Assembly (NCBI GenBank): GCA_021786915.1
Contig: JAJYMP010000227.1
Location: 1 to 11,160, forward strand
Length of the DNA stretch: 11,160 nt
Direction: 5' to 3'
Source of the DNA: Chloroflexota bacterium
GTDB lineage: Bacteria > Chloroflexota > Limnocylindria > Limnocylindrales > CSP1-4
Part shown: in pieces, positions 5,220 through 11,160 of the stretch
How the letters are laid out: every line of letters starts with the position of its first letter
How positions within the stretch are numbered: the stretch's first letter is position 1
The notes under the pieces: model-generated
Told to the model about the DNA's origin: nothing
What the model saw: the letters and a program-made list of their open reading frames with translations, nothing else
Databases searched by the model: none
Position numbers and translations under genes: made by a program

Positions 5220-6286
5220 GTCCCCTCCACGCGCCCCTCACCCGCTCGCTCCCCATGGAGTACGCGGAGTCAGTCCTCGGCCTCGTCGGCCACACGCCGC
5301 TCGTCCGTCTCTCGCGGATCACCCGGGACCTCGGCCCCGTCAACCGGCAGCCACTTGTGCTCGCCAAGCTCGAGATGCTCAACCCGGGCGGGTCAGTCAA
5401 GGACCGGATCGGCCTGCCGATGATCGAGGCCGCTGAACGGGCGGGCCTTCTGCGGCCCGGCGGCACGATCGTCGAGCCGACGTCGGGGAACACGGGCCAT
5501 GGCCTCGCCATCGCAGCCGCGCTCAGGGGGTACCGCTGCATCTTCGTCATGGCGGACAAGCAGTCGGCCGAGAAGCAGGCGCTCCTGCGCGCCTACGGCG
5601 CCGAGGTGGTCGTGTGCCCCACGGATGTCGAGCCGGAATCGCCCGACAGCTACTACTCGGTGGCTCGCCGCCTGGTGAACGAGACGCCCGGGGCGTTCAG
5701 CCCCGGCCAGTACTGGAACGCCGAGAACCCGCGAGCCCACGAACGCACCACGGGGCCCGAGATCTGGGAGCAGACCGGCGGAGGGATTACGCACCTCGTC
5801 GCGTCGGCCGGAGATCGGAGCACGATCAGCGGTACGGGCCGCTACCTCAAAGCACAGGACCCCGCGATCGAGGTGGTCGGGGCCGACCCGGAGGGCTCCG
5901 TGCTCTCCGGCGACACGGCACGTTCCTACCTCACCGAAGGGATCGGCGAGGACTTCCTTCCGGGCACGTTCGATCCCTGGGTGGTCGACCGCTGGGTGCG
6001 CGTGAGCGACCGCGATGCGTTCACGGTGGCTCGGCGCCTCGCGCGCGAGGAAGGGATCCTGGCCGGAGGCTCGTCGGGCACGGCCGTTGCAGCCGCCCTG
6101 CTCCTGGCACGGGAACTCACCGAGAAGGGCCTGGGTCACGCTTCCACGGTGGTCGTGGTGCTGCCCGACACCGGCCGCAACTACCTCTCGAAGTTCTACG
6201 ACGACGGGTGGATGGAGATCCGTGGCTTCCTGGGCGAGCCGACGGAACCGAGCGTACGGTTTGTCGGCGATCGCACGCCGGGCTAG
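5216..6286 (+). CDS. Cystathionine beta-synthase (short form, no CBS regulatory domains)
   Basis: 356 aa PLP enzyme condensing homocysteine with serine into cystathionine, the first step of reverse transsulfuration, in the cytosol. The ATG at 5216 overlaps the methyltransferase stop, with GGAG seven bases upstream; Met14 is the other possible start and fits where homologues usually begin. Family marks: VGHTPLVRL; NPGGSVKDR with the PLP-binding Lys62; TSGNTG (89-94) for substrate carboxylate and PLP contacts; TTGPEIWEQ (178-186); GGSSGTA; and a RNYLSKFYDDGWM segment typical of cystathionine beta-synthase rather than cysteine synthase. It ends after the catalytic core, with no Bateman (CBS-pair) domain or heme domain, so it should lack SAM regulation. 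The loop holding the PLP phosphate, normally GTGGT, reads GDRST (199-203), which is unusual. A cysteine synthase role is the main alternative. Confidence 0.88.
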   Translation: MSPLHAPLTRSLPMEYAESVLGLVGHTPLVRLSRITRDLGPVNRQPLVLAKLEMLNPGGSVKDRIGLPMIEAAERAGLLRPGGTIVEPTSGNTGHGLAIAAALRGYRCIFVMADKQSAEKQALLRAYGAEVVVCPTDVEPESPDSYYSVARRLVNETPGAFSPGQYWNAENPRAHERTTGPEIWEQTGGGITHLVASAGDRSTISGTGRYLKAQDPAIEVVGADPEGSVLSGDTARSYLTEGIGEDFLPGTFDPWVVDRWVRVSDRDAFTVARRLAREEGILAGGSSGTAVAAALLLARELTEKGLGHASTVVVVLPDTGRNYLSKFYDDGWMEIRGFLGEPTEPSVRFVGDRTPG

Positions 6287-7524
6287 GCGCGGTCGAGTGC
6301 CATCGCCAGATCCGCGACCAGGTCCTCGATCGCCTCGATCCCCACCGAAAGTCGGATCAGCGCCGGGTCCACCGCCAGCGCCGACGTGGCCACCGACATG
6401 TGGGTCATGGCGGACGGCACCTCGATGAGTGACTCCACGCCGCCGAGCGACTCCGCGAGGGTGAACAGACGGGTGGACTCACAGACGATCACGGCTCGCT
6501 CAGCCGCAGTCCGGGCGTCGGCACCCCCTGCGGCTGGCACGAATGAGACCATCCCGCCGAAGGCGGGCTTGTTGCCCAGTTGCATCTGGCGAGCCGCGAC
6601 CGCCGCCCCTGGGTGGGCGTGTCGCCCGGCGCTGAGCCCCGGGTACATCACCGAAGCGACGTCACCGCGCCCCGCCAGAAACTGGGCGATGGCCATGGCG
6701 TTCTCTGAGTGTCGCTGCACCCGGATGGCCAGGGTCCTGAGGCCGCGCAGCACGAGGAAACAGTCGAACGGGCCGGGCACGGCGCCCAACGCGTTCTGGA
6801 GGAATCGCAAACGATCCGCCAGGGGCTCGCTGTTCGTGACCGCGATGCCGAGGATGGTGTCGGAGTGTCCGCCCAGGTACTTTGTCGCCGAGTGCAGAAC
6901 GATGTCCGCACCCTGCTCGAGCGGCCGTTGGAGCGCCGGGGAGGCGAACGTGTTGTCGATGACGAGCAGCGGTGCGGAGCCGCCCGACGCGACAGCCCGT
7001 TCCCGGATGACACGCGAGGCCGCGACGATGTCCGTAACCTTGAGCAGCGGATTGGACGGCGTCTCGAGCCACACCAGCCGCGTGCGTGCGGTCAGCGCCT
7101 CCCAGAGTGCGTCGGGGCCCGAAGCGAGGTCCACGTACCTTGCTTCCCCTGCTCCCGCGGGACGGTGGACGCGCTCCAAATAGCGGAATGTGCCGCCGTA
7201 GACGTCATCGCCGACGATGATCTCCTCGCCCGGACCCGCAAGCTGGGCGATCGCAGCCGTGGCGGCGGAGCCGGACGCGAACGCGATCCCATGTCGACCT
7301 CCCTCGAGATCGGCCACCGCGCGCTCCAGCCGAGCGCGCGTAGGGTTCTGGGACCGGGCATATTCGTAGCCGTTCCTGGGCTGGCCCACGCCGTCCTGCG
7401 CGTAGGTCGAGGTCTGATAGATCGGGGGCGAGACAGCGCCCGTCAGCTCGTCCGGCTCGGCAGCCGCGTGGACCGAGCGCGTGGCGAACGCGTCAGTGGC
7501 TCCAAGCAACGGATCGTCGTTCAT
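6283..7524 (-). CDS. Cystathionine gamma-lyase / gamma-synthase family enzyme
   Basis: 413 aa Cys/Met-metabolism PLP enzyme. It shows the family's N-terminal FATRSVHA and PPIYQTSTY, the YxR pair Tyr55/Arg57 that reaches PLP phosphate in the neighbouring subunit, Tyr109 in DDVYGGT stacking on the cofactor, Asp190 (VIDNTFASP) for the pyridine nitrogen, and the PLP-binding Lys215 in SATKYLGGH. The C-terminal ESLGGVESLIEVP and RLSVGIE segments are standard. Lyase (cystathionine to cysteine) and synthase (MetB) activities cannot be told apart from sequence alone. The convergent cystathionine beta-synthase favours gamma-lyase, completing reverse transsulfuration. The ATG at 7524 is forced by an in-frame stop 12 bases upstream; the ribosome binding site is weak (GAG about 14 bases upstream, or GAGG too close). 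Its stop lies in the same CTAG as the stop of the convergent gene. Confidence 0.9.
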   Translation of the reverse strand: MNDDPLLGATDAFATRSVHAAAEPDELTGAVSPPIYQTSTYAQDGVGQPRNGYEYARSQNPTRARLERAVADLEGGRHGIAFASGSAATAAIAQLAGPGEEIIVGDDVYGGTFRYLERVHRPAGAGEARYVDLASGPDALWEALTARTRLVWLETPSNPLLKVTDIVAASRVIRERAVASGGSAPLLVIDNTFASPALQRPLEQGADIVLHSATKYLGGHSDTILGIAVTNSEPLADRLRFLQNALGAVPGPFDCFLVLRGLRTLAIRVQRHSENAMAIAQFLAGRGDVASVMYPGLSAGRHAHPGAAVAARQMQLGNKPAFGGMVSFVPAAGGADARTAAERAVIVCESTRLFTLAESLGGVESLIEVPSAMTHMSVATSALAVDPALIRLSVGIEAIEDLVADLAMALDRA

Positions 7525-7692
7525 GCCTCGATGATCTCATGGGCGATGACGGGCCCGGAGGATCCTGCCGCAGGAGACCGCCTGCCGTTGGACGCGGCAG
7601 GCGGTCGATCCGAACCGTGTAGGCGCCGGCAGTACCGGGCCAGGCGGACGCTTGCGCGCTTGCCCGCCACCCAACCGGGCGGGACTGCGCGC
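7525..7692. other. Gap between the 12-TM gene and the lyase gene, with a perfect hairpin
   Basis: 168 bases between two minus-strand genes. It should hold the end of the 12-TM gene transcript and the promoter of the lyase gene. Apart from the 12-bp hairpin (listed separately) and a short CCTGCCGCAGG palindrome at 7564-7574, I see nothing definite. Confidence 0.45.
7576..7606 (-). terminator. Perfect 12-bp hairpin, probable terminator of the 12-TM gene
   Basis: GACCGCCTGCCG at 7576-7587 and CGGCAGGCGGTC at 7595-7606 pair perfectly around a 7-base loop. It lies 86 bases past the stop of the 12-TM gene on the same strand and 52 bases before the lyase start. No T-run follows on the minus strand, so it would be a U-poor terminator or a transcript-end stabiliser. 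It could instead be a leader structure of the lyase gene. Confidence 0.5.
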
Positions 7693-9160
7693 TCAGGTCG
7701 CCGCGCGATCTACATCGAGCGCCTCCGTCTGGGCCGACCGGACCGCGAACGCCGCGACGAGGACCGCGAGGTACGAGACGGCGATCCCGGCGATGTAGAG
7801 CGCGAACACGGGCCCGGTCGTCGAGGGGTCCACGAACGTCCAGAGCGTGGTGCCGACCGCGGACGCGACCAGGCCGACCGCCCCGACCGCGGTGACGGCC
7901 CGTCGGAGCTGGCCCCGGACGCCGTAGAAGTCGGCGAGCACCAGGGCCAGCGACACCACGATCATGAGGAAGATGCCGGTCATCGGGTGGGCGGCCGAGA
8001 ACGAGGCGTCGCCCGGCGCGCCGGCGAACGTGACCTGGTTGAGCTCGATGTAGAAGCCCTCGAGGACCGTGATCGCGACCATCGCCACCCAGGTGCCGAC
8101 GATCGTGAGGCGCAGGCCGTCGCGGCGGAACCGGGGATCGGCGAGCAGCGCGGCCGCGACCACCATGGCGCCCACGAACACGACCGTCATGACGAGGTCG
8201 TCGCCGGCCATGCCGTTGACGCCGTCGGGCCCGCTCGTGAACAGCGTCGGCGGGGCGAAGTTGAGGAAGGCCACCGCGCCCAGGATGAGGGTCGTCCCGA
8301 TCACGCCGATGATCGCGGTCCAGGTGCCGATACGGGCAAGCGTCCGGCCCACCCGGGACGCGCTCTCGAGCGCCCGGAGCCGGATGACGACAGTGGCGAC
8401 GATCCCGGCCACGATCGCGAGGGCGATCATGTGGGAGTGCGGGTCGAGGGTCGCGTCGAGGATGCCCCCGCGATCGAGCCCGAACAGGCCGTAGAAGCCG
8501 CCGAAGATCGACGGCCCGAATGCCCGGACCCAGAGGTTGACGAAGCCGATGAGGGCGGCCACGACGGCGGACCCGAGCGAGAACACCGCCAGCCAGTAGG
8601 CCGACCCGACGCCGCGGTACGAGGCCCGGTCGGCCGCCGTCTGGGGCACGAGCCGCCAGATGTAGTCGACGACGCTGTGGCTGTCGCCGGAGTAGACGCC
8701 GGCCCGCTTGCGGGGCAGGACGATCAGCTCGACGAGCATCGCCCCGCCGACGTCGGCGACCAGGACGAACGCGATCACGAAGAAGACCATGCCGAGGTCG
8801 GGCAGGCCCGTCCAGACCGACGGGCTAATGGCGAGCAGCCCCCCGATGCCGCCGAAGACGACGGCCAGGAAGGCCCGGTAGCGGATCGGGAAGTCGACCG
8901 GGGGCTCGTACGCCTCGAGCCCGAAGGCGTCGAGCATCAGGTAGGCCAGAAGCGCGGCGATCCCGATGCCGATGGCGTGGAAGTACATCTTCTCGTAGAA
9001 GGTGTCGAAGGCCGGCCGGGAACCCGACCAGGAAGTACAGCGCGCCCATCACCGCGGTGATGGCGAGTGTCGCCGACGTCAGCGCCCTCAGGGACAGGTG
9101 GTGTGCGTGGACATAGGTGACCGGCCGCGCTGTCTGGGGCTGGTCGAACGTGGTGGCCAT
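7693..9160 (-). CDS. 12-TM membrane protein of unknown function, interrupted by a one-base frameshift near 9010
   Basis: Two adjacent frames read as one protein. From the ATG at 9158-9160 (GAGGA ten bases upstream), 50 residues run to LYFLVGFPAG at 9011. In the next frame, FDTFYEKMYFHAIG continues from 9009 to the stop at 7693. Removing one G of the GG at 9010-9011 joins them into about 488 aa. The joined protein has about 12 hydrophobic helices, with the frameshift just after the first. Histidines lie in or beside several helices: MYFHAIG (second), DPHSHMIAL (sixth) and SAAHPMTG (tenth). Twelve helices with helix-borne His recall heme-copper oxidase subunit I, but its signature motifs are missing, so function is unknown. 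If the frameshift is real, translation may restart at the ATG 8986-8988, giving a 431-aa protein lacking the first helix. A sequencing error is equally possible. Confidence 0.7.
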
Positions 9161-9313
9161 GGGAACCGTGTCCTCGTCTGCCGGCGTGTGCGCCGCCAGG
9201 CGCAACGCTGGCAAGCGGACCTGAGTCGAGCCTGAGCGACGGGTGAGACAGTCGTGGGCACCGCGGCGGGCCGCTCGGGATCGGCCTCAAGCATCGTGCG
9301 GCGCTTCGCAGCC

Positions 9314-10240
9314 CTACGCACCATCTCCGAGCCGGGGGGAAGGTTCGGCTGCAGAGACGATCCAGACCCCGACGAGCACGGCCGCGATCCCGAGGAGGGC
9401 AACGGGTGCGGGGCGATCTCCAACGACGACCGCGGCCGCGACGCCGACGACGGGCACCAGGAAGAGGGCGGCTCCGAGCCGCACCAGGGAAGCGCGAGCG
9501 AGCAGCCAGAACCACGCAACGTAGGCGAGGCCGGTCCCGACGACTCCGAGGATGAGCAGCGACATCGCCGACCCGGCCGACCAGCTGATGGCGCCCCATG
9601 GCTCGAGCAGGGCGCTTGCGCCGGCGAGGATCAGTCCACCGACAAGGAACTGTGCGCTCGTCGTCTGCAGCAGATCGATCGTCGGCGCGACCTTCCGCAT
9701 CAGGACGGTGCCCGCGGCCGGAGCGGCCGCGGCCAGCAGCGCCAGCGCAACACCATCGAGACTGGTGGTCCCCGAGCTCGTGATCGCCACCAGGACGACG
9801 CCACTCATCGCGATGGCGAGCCCAGCGATCGCGCGCTCCGACAAGCGTTCGCCGAACAGTGCCCATCCGGCCACGGCCAGGACGAGTGGCTGCCCGCCAG
9901 CGAGGATCGACGCCACGGCCGCCTCCGCCTGTCCGGCGGCGAGGTACATCGCTCCGAGCGCCAGCACGGCGTTGGCGATTGCCAGCGGGACGAGCAGGGG
10001 CAGCGGTGGCAGGCCGGGCCGTCCGGGGTCAGGAACGACAGACGGCGCGCCTCGACGTCGGGCTCGCCGCCGCCACCGGCTTCCTGCGAGCCAGACGGCT
10101 AGGATGCCGCCGCCGATGAGCGCGCGCAGCGCCGCCAGAAGGAGCGGCGCCGGACTGGGCAACGACGCCTGGATGAGCACAAAGCACAGGCCCCAGACGA
10201 CCGCGACGGCAGCGGCCAGACCCATGGATGCCCTGCTCAC
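9314..10240 (-). CDS. EamA/DMT-superfamily transporter
   Basis: Integral membrane protein of about 308 aa with roughly ten hydrophobic helices in two similar halves, the layout of drug/metabolite transporters of the EamA (RhaT) type. The first half has AVVWGLCFVLIQ, the typical WG in helix 1, and ALRALIGGG. It ends with AGGQPLVLAVAGWALFGERLS, matching the family's xxxPlxxallgxlxLgErl signature. The second half mirrors this, ending LVPVVGVAAAVVVGDRPAP. An Arg-rich loop (WRRRARRRG) separates early helices on the inner side. I chose the GTG at 10238-10240; the ATG at 10223-10225, with AGGG five bases upstream, is as likely, and the frame extends to a GTG at 10276. Substrate cannot be read from sequence. 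Members export amino acids or metabolites, and proximity to cysteine-forming enzymes makes a thiol or amino acid conceivable. Confidence 0.85.
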   Translation of the reverse strand: MSRASMGLAAAVAVVWGLCFVLIQASLPSPAPLLLAALRALIGGGILAVWLAGSRWRRRARRRGAPSVVPDPGRPGLPPLPLLVPLAIANAVLALGAMYLAAGQAEAAVASILAGGQPLVLAVAGWALFGERLSERAIAGLAIAMSGVVLVAITSSGTTSLDGVALALLAAAAPAAGTVLMRKVAPTIDLLQTTSAQFLVGGLILAGASALLEPWGAISWSAGSAMSLLILGVVGTGLAYVAWFWLLARASLVRLGAALFLVPVVGVAAAVVVGDRPAPVALLGIAAVLVGVWIVSAAEPSPRLGDGA

Positions 10241-10312
10241 GGCCCAACCATACGTCCGGGACCACCCTCGCCGCACTCCGCAGCGAGGGGCCGATACGCG
10301 GCGCCCGCAGAC

Positions 10313-10708
10313 CTATGCGCGCTCGGCGCCCCGGAACCGCTCGGCGCGCCAGACAAGCACGATCCCCAGGACGATCGCGATCACCAGCAGCACCCCGATG
10401 GCGCCCACCTCGAGGCCCGACCGAGTCCGGGGCAAAACCATCGCGGCCGCCTCGCTCGCCGGCTCGACGTTCGTCACGCCCGCGGCCGCAAAGACCTGGC
10501 AGGTCGTCGTCAGCGTCTCGTCGCCGATGGCCTGGAACGTGTACTGCCCGGCGGGCAGATGGGCCGGGATCGTGAGGGTGACGTTGAACATCCCGGCCGC
10601 GTCGGTCGTCACCTTCGGGAAGGGCACGGTCACGTCCGGACCGACGAGGTTGATCTGGCGATCGCTGTTGGGCTCGAGGCCGCGGAGGTAGGTAGGCCAT
10701 GTCGTCAC
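10313..10708 (-). CDS. Ig-like-domain, membrane-anchored protein, apparently N-terminally truncated
   Basis: Up to 131 aa. Residues from about 9 to 76 form a beta-rich domain (LEPNSDRQINLVGPDVTV, TTDAAGMFNVTLTIP, PAGQYTFQAIGDET) like the Ig-like or carboxypeptidase-regulatory folds in bacterial surface proteins. A linker follows, then a strong C-terminal TM helix (about 101-121) and a basic tail (RAERFRGAERA), giving a type I anchor with the domain outside. An exported domain needs a signal peptide, yet none is present: the frame begins with MTTWPTYLRG, already inside the beta domain. The only usable start in frame is the GTG at 10706-10708, and it lies inside the start of the oppositely oriented DoxX-like gene. 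This looks like a 5'-truncated gene or an assembly junction. A fragment (pseudogene) is a fair alternative reading. Confidence 0.6.
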   Translation of the reverse strand: MTTWPTYLRGLEPNSDRQINLVGPDVTVPFPKVTTDAAGMFNVTLTIPAHLPAGQYTFQAIGDETLTTTCQVFAAAGVTNVEPASEAAAMVLPRTRSGLEVGAIGVLLVIAIVLGIVLVWRAERFRGAERA

Positions 10709-11160
10709 TCCGTCGCGTCGCCCTCGCTGTCGGGACCGTCGCCGCGGTCCTGCTGTTCTGGATGGTCAACCCATGGGTCGAGGTGCCCGCCGGCATCAAT
10801 GGGCTCGTGACCATCGCGTTCTGGGCGGCCGCCATCGCGCTCGTCGTCATCCTCTTCCTAGAGGCGCGCCGGGATCCCAAGGCCGACGAGGTCGAGGTTG
10901 AAGGCCCTGGGTTCGCCCGGTTCCTATTCAGCAACTCACGGGCCGGCATGTTCTGGCTGCCGATTCGGCTATTCGTCGGGTTCGCGTGGCTCGAGGCGGG
11001 CTTGCACAAGGCGGCAGGCCCCGGCTGGCTCGACGGCGGATCGGCCTTGGCGGGCTTCTGGAAGGCTGCGGTCGCGGTTCCCGACCAGGGCAAGGCGGCC
11101 ATTACATACGACTGGTATCGCGACTTCCTCAATGCACTCCTGACGGGGCATGCCGCGAGT
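10699..11160 (+). CDS. DoxX/DoxD-like membrane protein (5' part, runs off the window)
   Basis: 154 codons from the ATG at 10699 to the window end with no stop. GGAGG at 10684-10688 lies ten bases upstream. An N-terminal helix (about 4-21) and a second (about 31-52) are followed by an acidic, charged loop and then a segment typical of the DoxX family and of the DoxD subunit of thiosulfate:quinone oxidoreductase: FLFSNSRAGMFWLPIRLFVG, then FAWLEAGLHKA, PGWLDGGSALAGFW and an ITYDWYRDFLNALL stretch. DoxX-type proteins are four-helix membrane proteins. Some oxidise thiosulfate with quinone, while many have other or unknown roles, so a sulfur function is only possible. The first ten bases overlap the start of the opposing Ig-like gene, which is unusual. 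Confidence 0.75.
   Translation, partial: MSSLRRVALAVGTVAAVLLFWMVNPWVEVPAGINGLVTIAFWAAAIALVVILFLEARRDPKADEVEVEGPGFARFLFSNSRAGMFWLPIRLFVGFAWLEAGLHKAAGPGWLDGGSALAGFWKAAVAVPDQGKAAITYDWYRDFLNALLTGHAAS

Noticed and set aside
8980..9030. Programmed ribosomal frameshift in the 12-TM gene
   Set aside because: No slippery heptamer of the usual kind and no clear downstream stimulatory element were seen. A mutation or sequencing error in the GG/CC run is simpler.
6709..9060. Long plus-strand open frame (783 codons) rich in Asp, Arg, Glu, Gly and His
   Set aside because: It lies antisense to the lyase and the 12-TM protein. Its charged, repetitive composition is what the complement of GC-rich codons for membrane helices gives, and it has no recognisable domain.
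10029..11132. Minus-strand open frame of 367 codons at the right end
   Set aside because: It overlaps the Ig-like, transporter and DoxX-like genes in another frame, and its product is low-complexity, Arg/Pro/Ser-rich and without motifs.
1..11160. CRISPR array, insertion sequence or prophage
   Set aside because: No regularly spaced direct repeats, transposase, integrase or phage structural genes are visible on either strand.

Overview
High-GC bacterial DNA with densely packed genes, many ATGA/GTGA-type overlaps and frequent GTG/TTG starts. The gene content (metal-binding cupredoxin cassette, reverse transsulfuration pair, DoxX-like protein, envelope hydrolases) suits a free-living, aerobic high-GC lineage such as Chloroflexota or Actinomycetota. 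That placement is a low-confidence impression: there is no rRNA or other marker. A one-base frameshift and an odd head-to-head overlap at the right end could be real or could be signs of a draft or metagenomic assembly.

Layout. (1) 1-250: no convincing gene. (2) 251-1414 (-): papain/C39-like cysteine peptidase with what looks like a dead lytic-transglycosylase domain at its C-terminus. (3) 1415-1771: intergenic, with two adjacent inverted repeats. (4) 1772-2644 (-): secreted LysM-M23 endopeptidase starting at TTG. (5) 2645-2899: divergent promoter region. (6) 2900-4100 (+): three overlapping genes (small membrane protein, cupredoxin-domain membrane protein, His-rich membrane protein), probably a copper or other soft-metal handling operon. 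(7) 4101-4448: leader region with a foldable segment. (8) 4449-6286 (+): class I methyltransferase translationally coupled to cystathionine beta-synthase. (9) 6283-7524 (-): cystathionine gamma-lyase/synthase, converging on the synthase and sharing a CTAG that holds both stop codons. (10) 7693-9160 (-): 12-TM protein of unknown function with intramembrane histidines, broken by a single-base frameshift near 9010. (11) 9314-10240 (-): EamA/DMT-type transporter. (12) 10313-10708 (-): Ig-like surface protein with a C-terminal TM anchor, apparently missing its N-terminus. (13) 10699-11160 (+): start of a DoxX/DoxD-like membrane protein running off the window.

How the genes fit together. Cystathionine beta-synthase and gamma-lyase form the reverse transsulfuration route (homocysteine + serine -> cystathionine -> cysteine). 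The coupled methyltransferase would produce S-adenosylhomocysteine, the source of homocysteine, so the three may form a methyl-cycle/sulfur module; the methyltransferase's substrate is unknown. The EamA transporter and the DoxX-like protein could extend a sulfur theme, but this is inference only. The two left-hand hydrolases suggest peptidoglycan remodelling.

The most notable points are the pseudo-transglycosylase fusion, the altered PLP-phosphate loop in the synthase (GDRST in place of GTGGT), the apparently cytosolic cupredoxin domain, the frameshifted 12-TM histidine-bearing protein, and the truncated divergent gene pair at the right end.
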